Assembly (NCBI GenBank): GCA_041391925.1
Contig: JAWKNA010000008.1
Span: 124,001-188,000 of the forward strand
Reading direction: 5' to 3'
DNA length: 64,000 nt
DNA from: JBPOFM01 sp041391925
GTDB taxonomy: Bacteria > Bacteroidota > Bacteroidia > Flavobacteriales > Flavobacteriaceae
The position numbers and the translations under genes were made by a program. This document shows positions 1 to 8,429 of the stretch, in pieces; position 1 is the first letter of the stretch; every line of letters starts with the position of its first letter. The notes under the pieces are model-generated. The model searched no databases and had not been told where the DNA came from. It was given only the letters and a program-made list of their open reading frames with translations.

Positions 1-95
1 ATACCTGACGCTACGGACAGACCTGTCAAAAATGTCCGAAGTCTATTTTTGCTCAAGGTTTCAAATATCTCTTGCCAACGTTCGATGTCAAACAT
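1..95 (-). CDS. ABC transporter permease, N-terminal fragment (cut by window edge)
   Basis: Only the first 31 codons lie in the window. Reading the minus strand from the ATG at 95 gives a peptide starting MFDIERWQEIFETLSKNRLR and continuing into FLTGLSVASG, where the first membrane helix begins. This is the usual opening of MacB/FtsX-type permeases of the Bacteroidota. The ATG overlaps the stop of the upstream ATPase gene by 8 bases, so the two are translationally coupled and should form one transporter. The family assignment rests on the short N-terminus and the partner gene; the substrate cannot be inferred. Confidence 0.75.
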   Translation of the reverse strand, partial: MFDIERWQEIFETLSKNRLRTFLTGLSVASG

Positions 96-789
96 ATTGT
101 GGAGTCCTAACTTGGTTTATATTCTTGTCGTCAATTATCACACCATCCTTAAGGTTTACAATGCGTTTGGTCATTTGTGCGATATCATGTTCATGGGTAA
201 CAACCAAGATGGTTTTGCCTTCATCGTTAATACCTTGAATAAGTTCCATCACACCATAAGAAGTGGTGGTATCCAATGCACCTGTCGGTTCATCTGCGAG
301 CAATACTTTTGGTTCGCTTGCCAGTGCCCTTGCTATGGCAACACGCTGTTTCTGTCCACCAGATAATTCACTGGGCAAATGCCCTGACCAATCGGTTAAA
401 CCAACTTTATCAAGATAATGGGCAGCACGTTCCAAACGCTCTTTTCGTTTGATTCCTTGGTAATACAGAGGCAATGCCACATTATCCAAAGCTGATTTAT
501 AATTAATCAAGTTGAACGATTGAAAAATGAATCCCAAAAATTTATTTCTATAATTTGCAGCTAGTTTTTCGTTCAGATTTTTAATAGGGACATTATCAAG
601 TGTATAACTTCCTGAATCTGCTTCATCTAACATGCCCAAAATATTTAGCAGCGTTGACTTGCCAGAACCTGATGAGCCCATTATAGAGACCAATTCACCT
701 TCCTTAACTTCAAAATCAATACCCTTGAGCACATGAAGAGAGTTATTGCCCATGTGATATGATTTGTGTAAATCCTTAATTTGTATCAT
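88..789 (-). CDS. ABC transporter ATP-binding protein (MacB/LolD type)
   Basis: Cytoplasmic ATPase subunit that would power the permease starting inside its 3' end. The 233-residue protein is one complete nucleotide-binding domain: Walker A GSSGSGKS at about 38-45, Q-loop glutamine near 90, signature LSGGQ at 142-146, Walker B with ADEPTG ending near 170, and the H-loop histidine near 199. Size and the VLKGIDFEVKEGE opening fit the LolD/MacB/FtsE group, which drives lipoprotein, peptide or antibiotic export rather than nutrient import. No membrane-fusion protein gene is visible before it; one could lie beyond the left edge. The substrate is unknown. Confidence 0.9.
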   Translation of the reverse strand: MIQIKDLHKSYHMGNNSLHVLKGIDFEVKEGELVSIMGSSGSGKSTLLNILGMLDEADSGSYTLDNVPIKNLNEKLAANYRNKFLGFIFQSFNLINYKSALDNVALPLYYQGIKRKERLERAAHYLDKVGLTDWSGHLPSELSGGQKQRVAIARALASEPKVLLADEPTGALDTTTSYGVMELIQGINDEGKTILVVTHEHDIAQMTKRIVNLKDGVIIDDKNINQVRTPQYV

Positions 790-923
790 GAATTGGATAG
801 TTAGAACTACAATGTTACATAAAAGTATAAATGAATTGTATTAACGAAGTGTTAAGTATTCCTGCTAATCTGTTATATTATAGACTGCTGAAATCAAGAT
901 TTGTTACAGAAAATAGAAGAAAT

Positions 924-1154
924 TTAAACTTTCTCGGTGCGGAAGTACTTCCAATAAATCAAAAATCCGATACCTCCAATTAAAATGTAAGGTATGGACA
1001 TTAAATAGATAATTCCATTGTTAACACCTCTTGCGGTGGACTGTCCTTCCTCGCTTTCCAAAACAGCTCTACACATAGCACATTGGGCATTAGTCTTTAG
1101 AAAAAAGAAAAGAGAAAAGAGAGAAAAGATTATTTTGGATTTTAAATTACGCAT
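924..1154 (-). CDS. Small CAMC-motif membrane protein of the oxidase assembly block
   Basis: A 76-residue protein with an N-terminal signal sequence (about residues 5-23, ending TNA), then a CAMC motif at 25-28 immediately after the predicted cleavage site, a short hydrophilic stretch, and one membrane helix near 49-69 (IIYLMSIPYILIGGIGFLIYW). The start overlaps the end of the upstream DUF420 gene by 8 bases, and the SCO gene lies next upstream. The paired cysteines at the outer membrane face and this context suggest, as inference only, a role in copper handling or thiol chemistry during oxidase assembly. No named domain is recognised. It is short enough to be missed by annotation pipelines. 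Confidence 0.8.
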   Translation of the reverse strand: MRNLKSKIIFSLFSLFFFLKTNAQCAMCRAVLESEEGQSTARGVNNGIIYLMSIPYILIGGIGFLIYWKYFRTEKV

Positions 1155-1692
1155 AATATGGTGAAATCATAAGATATACAATGACTCCCGAAACGGCAAC
1201 ATACAACCACATGGGAAATGTAATTCTGGCTATCTTTTTGTGACGTTCAAAGTTGTTGGTAATTGCTCTAACATAAGTTATCAATACAAACGGAATAATT
1301 ACAATGGAGAGTAAGATATGTGTAATCAAAATAAAGAAATAAACATATCTCAAAATACCTTCACCGCCATAAGGAGTGGAATCACTGGTCATATGATACG
1401 CTACATACATCAGCAAAAATACTGCAGAACACCCAATGGCTGTGGTCATCAAGTTTTCGTGCAAGACGATTTTTTTGTTTTTTATAGCCCAAAACGCTAT
1501 AATTAAAATTACCGCTGTTATACCATTTATAGTGGCATAAATGGGTGGCAAAAAAGTCAGTGGCTCCACGTCGAACCCTAACTTTCGCAAGTTGACACCA
1601 AACAATGCTGCAACTGCCAATGGTATAATAATGGAAAGTGTAACTATCCATTTATTGTATTTTTTTTCGCGTTGTAAAGTCGTATTCTCCAT
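1147..1692 (-). CDS. DUF420 family membrane protein
   Basis: A 181-residue integral membrane protein with about five hydrophobic helices (near 15-34, 47-69, 80-104, 112-140 and 158-178). Histidines typical of DUF420 proteins are visible in LHENLM, AYHMTSD and ITHILLS. DUF420 relatives (YozB/CtaM-like) are commonly found beside terminal oxidase genes and have been tied to aa3 oxidase assembly. The stop of the SCO gene touches its start at base 1692, and its own end overlaps the 76-residue CAMC gene, so the group should be co-translated. Membership of the family is clear; the biochemical role is inferred. Confidence 0.88.
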   Translation of the reverse strand: MENTTLQREKKYNKWIVTLSIIIPLAVAALFGVNLRKLGFDVEPLTFLPPIYATINGITAVILIIAFWAIKNKKIVLHENLMTTAIGCSAVFLLMYVAYHMTSDSTPYGGEGILRYVYFFILITHILLSIVIIPFVLITYVRAITNNFERHKKIARITFPMWLYVAVSGVIVYLMISPYYA

Positions 1693-2441
1693 TATTCCTT
1701 TAAAAGTTTTGCAATGTCTTCTTTTAACATACTTATTTCCTGTGACTGTCCTTCATCATCAACTTTTTCTGATTCTGAAATCATCCCATTATAATAAATC
1801 ATAGGATTTCCCGAAGCATCTTTTCTAGACCGAATGAATCCATTTTTATCTATTAGGGCAAAGTTACCCGAATGTTCAAAACCTCCTTCAACCTCACCAT
1901 CTTTGGCAGTATATAGATTAAATCCTTCATTGGCAAGTTTATAAATTTTATCTTCATTTCCTGTCATTAAATGCCAATTTGGATTGGTCATTCCATAGTG
2001 CTCGGCGTAGGCTTTAAGGATTTCTGGTGTATCATGTTCTGGGTTGATGGTAAATGATGCCACTCCAAAATCTTCAAAACCATCAAAAGCATCTTGAATT
2101 TGCACGAGGTTGGAGCTCATCCGCGGACAAATAGTTGGGCAAGTGGTAAAAAAGAATTCGACCAAATATACCTTACCCTTGTAATCTTCGTTGGTTATGG
2201 CCTTCCCATTTTGATCTGTAAAACTGAAAGAGGGGACTTTTTTAGCTTTGCCGTTAATTTCTATATAATCAAGGCCTGATGATTCCGCCTTTTTTTCCCT
2301 TACTTTATAATCCCTATTTTCAGTTCTTGAAACATCGCTGTTTGAAATCCTATCTACAATTTTTGGAATAAAATAAATACCAAAAACCAAGATGATAAAC
2401 GCGATTCCTATGTATGAATAGTTAGTCTTCCTGTTCTCCAT
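1692..2441 (-). CDS. SCO1/SenC family copper chaperone
   Basis: A 249-residue membrane-anchored thioredoxin-fold protein that in this family delivers copper to the CuA site of oxidase subunit II. One N-terminal helix (about 10-28) is followed by the SCO domain. The metal-binding CPTIC motif is present (C101, C105), as are the SCO signature TINPEHDTPE near 131-140 and the third copper ligand, a histidine near 190 in GGFEHSGN. It lies in a tight minus-strand run with the DUF420 and CAMC genes and near oxidase subunits III and IV. The matching CuA-containing subunit II is at 28615-29745 in the same window. Confidence 0.92.
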   Translation of the reverse strand: MENRKTNYSYIGIAFIILVFGIYFIPKIVDRISNSDVSRTENRDYKVREKKAESSGLDYIEINGKAKKVPSFSFTDQNGKAITNEDYKGKVYLVEFFFTTCPTICPRMSSNLVQIQDAFDGFEDFGVASFTINPEHDTPEILKAYAEHYGMTNPNWHLMTGNEDKIYKLANEGFNLYTAKDGEVEGGFEHSGNFALIDKNGFIRSRKDASGNPMIYYNGMISESEKVDDEGQSQEISMLKEDIAKLLKE

Positions 2442-3150
2442 GAATTCCTTTTAAATCGTTAGCTCTTCTGGTTGAAGAATCAAAATTGCCTTTACGCTTT
2501 TGTCTATATTCAGTAAATAAAATACGCATGTCCTCGCTCATTTTGTTTTTAATTTCAGCCACTTCTATCGAATTGTAACAAAGCAAAGGGTAGATAGGTT
2601 TTTTTGATGTTAGCTCGTTATCGGAGCGGTCATCTATTCGTCCTCTTTGGCTTAATCCTTTATCTATTATAAAAATATTGTCGGTAGCCAAATTCTCATC
2701 TAGCATTCCATTACTTTTAAGACTGCTGAACAATTTTTGAATTCCAAGATTATCTGCAAACACAAAATGCCAATACTTCAAATCTTCATAAGAATTAATT
2801 TCCTTTTTAAGATTTTCAACTTCATCCGTTGTCCCTTCTGAAACTACTATCACAACTTGAAATTTCTTAAAACCCTTGAATTTGTCATATACCAATTCCT
2901 TAATGTTGGAGGCTGCCATCACATTTTGCATAGGATGTTTGCCCAAAAATCCCAACACCGTAATATGATCTTGTAAAATAATTTGCTCATCAGTATCCGA
3001 AACAAATCCGTTCAGTTCCTCAACATTTGTATTAACGATGTCAAGGGTATTATAGTGGTGTTGTGCAGGATACAAAAACAGTAGAAAAATGACCGGAAGA
3101 AAGAATAGAATTCCCAATATGAGATTGCGTTTGACCAGCTTTTTTTCCAT
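2422..3150 (-). CDS. Membrane-anchored protein of unknown function beside SCO
   Basis: A 242-residue protein with a basic N-terminus and one hydrophobic helix (about 10-27), after which the rest is hydrophilic and presumably periplasmic. The middle (ITVLGFLGKHPMQNVMAASN, then FQVVIVVSEG and KYWHFVFADN) has the strand-helix rhythm and spacing of a thioredoxin/SCO-like domain, but the copper-binding CxxxC is absent. It overlaps the SCO start by 20 bases. A partner or redundant assembly factor for SCO is a reasonable guess; no firm family is recognised. A terminator-like hairpin separates it from subunit IV upstream. Confidence 0.8.
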   Translation of the reverse strand: MEKKLVKRNLILGILFFLPVIFLLFLYPAQHHYNTLDIVNTNVEELNGFVSDTDEQIILQDHITVLGFLGKHPMQNVMAASNIKELVYDKFKGFKKFQVVIVVSEGTTDEVENLKKEINSYEDLKYWHFVFADNLGIQKLFSSLKSNGMLDENLATDNIFIIDKGLSQRGRIDDRSDNELTSKKPIYPLLCYNSIEVAEIKNKMSEDMRILFTEYRQKRKGNFDSSTRRANDLKGIHGEQED

Positions 3151-3154
3151 GGTG

Positions 3155-3162
3155 CAAAAATA
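3155..3162 (-). promoter_or_regulatory. Possible -7 element for the SCO/DUF420 unit
   Basis: On the minus strand TATTTTTG, a match to TAnnTTTG, sits 5 bases before the ATG at 3150. No TTG is seen at the expected -33 position, and the leader would be almost absent, so this is weak. Confidence 0.22.
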
Positions 3163-3167
3163 AAAAA

Positions 3168-3186
3168 GACGGTTTAAATAACCGCC
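3168..3186 (-). terminator. Terminator-like hairpin after subunit IV
   Basis: Read on the minus strand, GGCGGTT-ATTTA-AACCGTC is followed by a T run. One of seven pairs is mismatched. It lies 33 bases past the subunit IV stop, so the ctaB-coxIII-coxIII-coxIV unit may end here. Confidence 0.55.
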
Positions 3187-3218
3187 TTTTATTGTCTTTT
3201 TAACTTAATGCATTCTAA

Positions 3219-3599
3219 TTAAAAATCATGCTTAATGAATCCTTTGGCATATACGCGATCTATATAACCTCCTTCTTGTAAAAGGATAAATACCAGATAG
3301 CAAATCAAGAATATTGCAGTCCAAACTACCATACGTCTTAAACTTGCTTTTTCATCACGCATGTGCATGAAGTCCCAAGTGATGTAATATGCTTTTACGA
3401 TGGTCAAGGTGATGAATATCCAATTAAGGATTTTCATCCCAATGAAATGACCTTTTAAGGATTCTGGCTTGTAAATACCAAGTGCAACCTCAACAGCAGT
3501 GATAATAGTGAGCAAAATCAATACGCCCCAAATTTTTTGGGTCACATTCTTGAATTTTACTGCTCCTCTTAATATTGATAGATTATGTTCGTGTGCCAT
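3219..3599 (-). CDS. Cytochrome c oxidase subunit IV family protein
   Basis: Small integral membrane subunit of the aa3-type oxidase, 126 residues with three helices (about 22-43, 54-75 and 88-109) and little else. The CoxD/CtaF-like family is poorly conserved, so the call leans on topology, the ITWDFMHMRDE-type loop seen in flavobacterial homologues, and position 20 bases after subunit III. It would stabilise the CoxA core encoded at 26792-28588. Last gene of the ctaB operon before a terminator-like hairpin. Confidence 0.85.
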   Translation of the reverse strand: MAHEHNLSILRGAVKFKNVTQKIWGVLILLTIITAVEVALGIYKPESLKGHFIGMKILNWIFITLTIVKAYYITWDFMHMRDEKASLRRMVVWTAIFLICYLVFILLQEGGYIDRVYAKGFIKHDF

Positions 3600-3619
3600 T
3601 TTTTAATTGAATTTTGCTA

Positions 3620-4600
3620 TTAAACCAAATAAAAGAAGGTAAATACAAATACCCAGACCAAATCGACAAAATGCCAATACAATCCTACTTTTTCGACCAT
3701 TTCATAACTTCCCCTTCGTTCATAAGTTCCTAAAATAACATTGAAGAAAATAATGATATTGATGATAACTCCAGAAAATACGTGAAATCCATGGAAGCCT
3801 GTGATGAAAAAGAAAAAATCGGCAAAAAGTGATGTTCCATATTCGTTGACATGAAGATTTGCCCCTTCAATAACATGCTTTCCATTTGCTTTTAATTGCT
3901 TTAAAGCTTCCTCTCTTGGCAAAATGGTTTTGTGTCCATGCTCATCCAACAATTGTGTTCTAATGGTTAAATCTGGATGTGCTTCAAAACTGGCAACTAC
4001 TTCATCCATAGTGTAAGTAGGCAATGAACCTTCGCTCTCAAACCACAACCCGTTTTTACGTTCATGCCTAACTCTTTCATGAGTTCCGGCAACTACAAAA
4101 TCACTCATTTTAACTCGGTGTCCTTCTGAATTGACAAATTGTAGTATGTTTCCACCTTTTGTCTGCACAGCACCATGATCTCCTTTAATGAATGTTGCCC
4201 ATTCCCAAGCTTGTGAACCAACAAAAATGGCACCACCAATAATGGTCAAAAACAAATATAAGGTTACTTTGGATTTATTCAAATGATGCCCTGCATCAAC
4301 GGCAAGTACCATTGTAACAGAGGACATAATCAAAATAAAAGTCATAAAAGCCACGTAAATCATCGGATGCTCTTGTCCGTGAAGGAAAGGAACGTGCGTA
4401 AACACCTCGTCCGCAATTGGCCATGATTCAATAAATTTAAATCTAGAAAATCCATATGCTGCCAAAAATCCGGAAAACGTCAAGGCATCAGAAACGATAA
4501 AAAACCACATCATCATTTTACCGTAGCTTGCGTTTAAAGGTCTAGTGCCTCCGCCCCAAACTTTGTTTTCCGCATCAGTATTCACAACTGTAGTATCCAT
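3620..4600 (-). CDS. Cytochrome c oxidase subunit III, long form with soluble insertion
   Basis: A 326-residue heme-copper oxidase subunit III. Helices resembling the family (SYGKMMMWFFIVSDALTFSG, the GSQAWEWATFI turn, and the C-terminal FHGFHVFSGV and YWHFVDLVWVFVFTFFYLV segments) are intact, including the family's typical HFVDLVW ending. Between about residues 137 and 245 lies a hydrophilic stretch of roughly 100 residues that ordinary subunit III (about 200-290 residues) lacks. A second, shorter subunit III is encoded directly upstream, as is common in Bacteroidota. The two probably occupy one complex, but whether they are alternatives or partners is not shown by sequence. Confidence 0.9.
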   Translation of the reverse strand: MDTTVVNTDAENKVWGGGTRPLNASYGKMMMWFFIVSDALTFSGFLAAYGFSRFKFIESWPIADEVFTHVPFLHGQEHPMIYVAFMTFILIMSSVTMVLAVDAGHHLNKSKVTLYLFLTIIGGAIFVGSQAWEWATFIKGDHGAVQTKGGNILQFVNSEGHRVKMSDFVVAGTHERVRHERKNGLWFESEGSLPTYTMDEVVASFEAHPDLTIRTQLLDEHGHKTILPREEALKQLKANGKHVIEGANLHVNEYGTSLFADFFFFITGFHGFHVFSGVIINIIIFFNVILGTYERRGSYEMVEKVGLYWHFVDLVWVFVFTFFYLV

Positions 4601-4656
4601 ATGTAGCGATTAGTGTTAAGAAAGTATTAAAAGTTGGACAAAAATAATCATTTTAT

Positions 4657-5238
4657 TTATCTAATAAAATATAAAAACAAAAAGAGATACACCCACAAGA
4701 TATCAATAAAATGCCAAAATGTTGCTGCTAGTTCAAAACCAAGCATATTGGTAGGATTGTACTTTTGTTTAAAATGATTATAAATTACGACCAAAAGGCA
4801 AATGAGTCCAACCACAACGTGTAAAATATGCACCATTGCTATCAAATAAATATAGGACATCGTCACATTGCTTGTTGGCCCTGTAAAATTGTAACCCAAA
4901 TCGATGATTTGTTGAAAACCTGAAAATTGGTTATAGATGAAAGCAATTCCCAAAACCAAAGTGGCCAAAAGCCAAACGGTTGTCATCTGTCTATTATTTG
5001 AATTGAGAGCTCTTTTCGCCAAAATAAAACTCGCGCTACTCAAAACAATAAGCACAGTGCTAATTATAAATGCATCGGGTAACTGAAAATCTGTCAACCA
5101 ATCTTCACGACTACTGCTGACGATAAAGGCACTAGTCCACCCCATAAATGACATGATCAATGAGATGATACCAAACCAAAGCATCATTTTTTTAGCTCTC
5201 TTATTTTTTTCTTCGAAATTTCCTTCGGTTAAATCCAT
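4657..5238 (-). CDS. Cytochrome c oxidase subunit III, short form
   Basis: A 193-residue subunit III with five hydrophobic helices, starting near KKMMLWFGIISLIMSFMGW and ending with the family signature ATFWHFIDILWVYLFLFLYF. It resembles the five-helix CyoC/CoxC class and lacks the large hydrophilic insertion of the downstream paralogue. Its ATG overlaps the ctaB stop by one base, so translation is coupled to heme O synthase. It supports CoxA in the membrane and is not catalytic itself. Confidence 0.9.
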   Translation of the reverse strand: MDLTEGNFEEKNKRAKKMMLWFGIISLIMSFMGWTSAFIVSSSREDWLTDFQLPDAFIISTVLIVLSSASFILAKRALNSNNRQMTTVWLLATLVLGIAFIYNQFSGFQQIIDLGYNFTGPTSNVTMSYIYLIAMVHILHVVVGLICLLVVIYNHFKQKYNPTNMLGFELAATFWHFIDILWVYLFLFLYFIR

Positions 5239-6131
5239 TATCTAATAAATTTATCAGCAACATATACTACTTGAAGTAAAGTGATGTACAAGACGCTTGC
5301 CAACATCAATTGTTTTGCAGCTTTTGAAGTTCTTGCTTTAAAGAGTTGAATCGCATAATATAGCATTACCAATCCCAAAGCAAATACAACAATTGCAGCC
5401 ACAATGGAGAGTTTTAAATCGCCTGTAAAATCAAATATAGGTATCAAGGATACTAGTATGGTCCAAATGGTATAGAGTATAATTTGTACAGCCGTCCCTT
5501 TGTCACGTTTTCCTGTTGGCAACATGAAAAATCCACCTTTCTGATAGTCTTCAAACAAAAACCACCCTATAGCCCAAAAATGAGGAAATTGCCAAAAAAA
5601 TTGGATAGCAAATAATGTGCCTGGTTCAATCCCAAAATCATTGCGTGCCGCAACCCAGCCCAACATAAAAGGAATCGCACCAGGAATGGCTCCAACAAAC
5701 ACAGCCAAAGGCGTCTTGGTTTTTAAAGGTGTATAGACACAGGTGTACAAGAAGATTGAAATTGCAGCATACATTGCTGTACGAGGATTGATAATGTATA
5801 AACAAACAACCCCTAGGACAGTAAAACCGACAGCAATAGCAAATGCGGTATTGACTGACATGCGACCTGCCGGAACTGGTCTATTTTTGGTACGGTCCAT
5901 TAATGCATCCAAGTCACGCTCAATGATCTGGTTGTAAGCATTGGAGGCTCCAACCATAAAATAGCCACCAAAACATAACAAAATAAGTGTAGCTACATCA
6001 ACAGATGTTGCTCCCAAAAGATAACCTGCAATTGAAGAGAAAACGACACTCAATGACAGACCCATTTTGGTGATTTCCTTAAAATCGGTAATTACGGAAT
6101 TTGCTGTAAGGGATGAATCTGTTGTACTCAA
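5238..6131 (-). CDS. ctaB: Heme O synthase (protoheme IX farnesyltransferase)
   Basis: Integral membrane prenyltransferase that farnesylates heme b to heme O, a precursor of the heme A of aa3 oxidase. The 297-residue protein has about nine helices and the UbiA-family aspartate motif (NAYNQIIERDLDALMDRT, residues 64-81), then RPVPAGR and a second polar loop near DYQKGGFFMLPTGKRD. The start codon is TTG: no in-frame ATG occurs before residue 23, which lies inside conserved sequence, and a good promoter ends about 35 bases upstream. The first 11 bases, TTGAGTACAAC, are identical to those of sprA. First gene of the ctaB-coxIII-coxIII-coxIV unit. Confidence 0.93.
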   Translation of the reverse strand: MSTTDSSLTANSVITDFKEITKMGLSLSVVFSSIAGYLLGATSVDVATLILLCFGGYFMVGASNAYNQIIERDLDALMDRTKNRPVPAGRMSVNTAFAIAVGFTVLGVVCLYIINPRTAMYAAISIFLYTCVYTPLKTKTPLAVFVGAIPGAIPFMLGWVAARNDFGIEPGTLFAIQFFWQFPHFWAIGWFLFEDYQKGGFFMLPTGKRDKGTAVQIILYTIWTILVSLIPIFDFTGDLKLSIVAAIVVFALGLVMLYYAIQLFKARTSKAAKQLMLASVLYITLLQVVYVADKFIR

Positions 6132-6165
6132 AAGGAAACCAAGTTACTGCTTTATTATGCGAGTG

Positions 6166-6196
6166 CAAAGATAGTTTGAAAATTGGTTTTGGACAA
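6166..6196 (-). promoter_or_regulatory. Promoter of the ctaB oxidase unit
   Basis: Minus strand TTG (6196-6194), 20 bases, then TATCTTTG (6173-6166), matching the Bacteroidota -33/-7 consensus TTG...TAnnTTTG. Transcription would start about 25-30 bases before the TTG start codon at 6131. Confidence 0.6.
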
Positions 6197-6208
6197 TGCT
6201 AAATGGGA

Positions 6209-8314
6209 TTAATTATCTATATACCAATTAAACAAATCCGTACGGATGCCTACACTAAACCAAACGGTATTGCTTTTAAAAGTCGTTGCTGTCTCTGCTT
6301 CTGGATTGAAATTCCTGAGACTGATATTGGTAAACAATTTTAGGTGGCTCACAGGATTGATGAGATAACCTCCTTGCAATTCGGCATAGAAAGTTTTGGT
6401 CTTGTTACCCTGTCCTATTTTTACCCCATTATCAAAAGGACGTTCATTATAATTTCTGTAGATGTCCCCTCCGTAACTAAAGGAATCTTCCGGAGTATTG
6501 AAATCCAATCCTCGTGTACCAAAAATGAATTTTGCATCGGCAAACCAACGTCTATAATCATAGCGACCAATGAAAATCACCTCTCGGAAATTAGCTCCCC
6601 AAAGATGCGCCATCGGTTGGTTATTGTGCCCATAATTAAGGACGACTGTATTATGTGAATACGTGTAAGGACGTACTTGGTTGTATTCAAATTGAAGCAA
6701 TAAATTATCAATCTTAAATGCATCATAATACTTTACTCCTAGTTGGTATCCGTATTTGTTCTTCCAGCTTTTGTTGCCCCCTTTAATGGCATCCAACGAA
6801 AATTCATCCAAAATGAACTGACCATATAAATTCACTTTATTGTTCCATTTATATTTAGCTGATGCTCCCAGAATGGCATTTCCCGCATCTTGACCGGTCT
6901 CAAATTCGATGGCTCTATAGAAAATGATCGGATTCAAATAATTCAAATCAAAACCTCTATCATTGTCATTGGTCCACATAACCGATTCAAACAGACCAAT
7001 ATTCAAGCGTTTGGAAACGTTCCAGCTTAAATAATGATTGGCAATGTATTTAGTCTTGAAAGCACCATCTTCTGTTACTTCAGGTCGTACATCTCTTAAT
7101 GAAGTCCAAGTATTGGTGTATTTTATTTTCCAAAATTTGGTGTTCAATTTTATGTAAGGATATGGACTTGCGACATCGCTCTGAAACAATGAACGATAAC
7201 CGTCTCCAATGAAATTTTTTCCATGACCAAATTGAATGTTGACAAAGCTTGCTGGAGCATAGGATAAATAACCTTCAGCCACTGGATAATCAAAACCATT
7301 ATCCTTGAAATTTTTTGAAACCCCACGACCAGGCACAATGGCTGGGTCACTATCCGTTCTTAAGCTATAGGCATAATTATTATAGTATTCTGCAAATCGC
7401 CCTTGACTTTCATAGACAGAAGTCGAAAAATTAAACTTTTTCCCGAGTCCACCTTGTACATAAAATCCACGTGTATTATTGTAAGTTGTACTAAAATCCG
7501 CTTCGGTATCTTTCCCAATCTGCAAATCGAAAACTGGGTCAATAGTGAACCAAAAATCTTTTCCTTGGACCTGTACCAAATGTTCATCCCAAAGTTTACG
7601 GGACCACCATTTATCAGTCCCTTTAATCATTGCTTTTTTCTGAGCTACAAAATCATAATATGGAGCGACTTCTTCATAAACAAATGGCTTGGCAGCTGTA
7701 TGACTATTAGTACCCAGACCATTCATGTTGCCATCAAAGCGTGCATAATAATGGTGTGTAAACGGAATGTTCAATTGACTTGTGTATTCTAAATCTTTGT
7801 AGGGAACGATACTCTTATTGATACTGTCAAATTCTTGCGAAACAGTTTCGTTCAAATCCTGAGACTGCTTTACTGATTGCATTTCAGGCGTTTCGTTTTG
7901 AATAACTTCTGGGTCTATAAGTGGTATCTTGATGGCAATTGAATATTGTATATAGGTTGGTTTTCCGTTGTAAGTGGCAGGTCCAACGGTTGGCAATTCA
8001 CTAAAAACCCGTTTGGTTTCCTCCTTTAAAGTATCATAAACTGCATCAACATAAATGACATTGATAGCACCTTCTTTATCTACTTCAAAAAGAACCTTGA
8101 CATCACCTTTATAGTTTTCATCTGTTACAATTTGTGGAACATTGAAGTTTTTATAAATGAACTGGTTGATTTTATTATTGAAACAAATTTTTAAATTTTC
8201 GAAAGGTTCCGATTCACATTCAGGAAATACAGGTGGTTTTTCGTAAGTGCTTATGTTTTGGGAAAATCCATTCAATTGAAAACATATAAAAACGAATAGG
8301 AAGAATTTCTTCAT
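6209..8314 (-). CDS. remB: RemB-like outer-membrane protein: TonB-type domain plus beta-barrel
   Basis: A 701-residue exported protein: signal peptide to about residue 19 (ending GFSQ), a TonB C-terminal-like domain at about 25-130, a linker, then a long region of alternating aromatic and polar strands resembling Wzi-type capsule-assembly barrels to the C-terminus. The TonB-like part opens with PPVFPECE and carries C33 and C44, echoing PVFPGCE in the two TonB genes just upstream. The order sprA-gcvH-vanZ-tonB-this gene matches, from memory, the Flavobacterium johnsoniae region where the gliding gene remB lies near sprA. The remB name therefore rests partly on synteny; a Wzi-like barrel of other function is the alternative. 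Confidence 0.68.
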   Translation of the reverse strand: MKKFFLFVFICFQLNGFSQNISTYEKPPVFPECESEPFENLKICFNNKINQFIYKNFNVPQIVTDENYKGDVKVLFEVDKEGAINVIYVDAVYDTLKEETKRVFSELPTVGPATYNGKPTYIQYSIAIKIPLIDPEVIQNETPEMQSVKQSQDLNETVSQEFDSINKSIVPYKDLEYTSQLNIPFTHHYYARFDGNMNGLGTNSHTAAKPFVYEEVAPYYDFVAQKKAMIKGTDKWWSRKLWDEHLVQVQGKDFWFTIDPVFDLQIGKDTEADFSTTYNNTRGFYVQGGLGKKFNFSTSVYESQGRFAEYYNNYAYSLRTDSDPAIVPGRGVSKNFKDNGFDYPVAEGYLSYAPASFVNIQFGHGKNFIGDGYRSLFQSDVASPYPYIKLNTKFWKIKYTNTWTSLRDVRPEVTEDGAFKTKYIANHYLSWNVSKRLNIGLFESVMWTNDNDRGFDLNYLNPIIFYRAIEFETGQDAGNAILGASAKYKWNNKVNLYGQFILDEFSLDAIKGGNKSWKNKYGYQLGVKYYDAFKIDNLLLQFEYNQVRPYTYSHNTVVLNYGHNNQPMAHLWGANFREVIFIGRYDYRRWFADAKFIFGTRGLDFNTPEDSFSYGGDIYRNYNERPFDNGVKIGQGNKTKTFYAELQGGYLINPVSHLKLFTNISLRNFNPEAETATTFKSNTVWFSVGIRTDLFNWYIDN

Positions 8315-8374
8315 AAGATGGTAGCAACCTTTTTAACAGCCGAAAGATACTATTTTTTTCAAAATGAGTAAACT

Positions 8375-8409
8375 AAAAAACCGTTATCCATGAAAGATAA
8401 CGGTTTTTT
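8375..8409 (-). terminator. Hairpin terminator after the first TonB gene
   Basis: AAAAAACCGTTATC (8375-8388), 7-base loop, GATAACGGTTTTTT (8396-8409). The perfect stem with A/T flanks works as a terminator on either strand. It ends the 8430-9227 gene and separates it from remB. Confidence 0.85.
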
Positions 8410-8429
8410 GAAAGTTTGTTAAATGTCAA

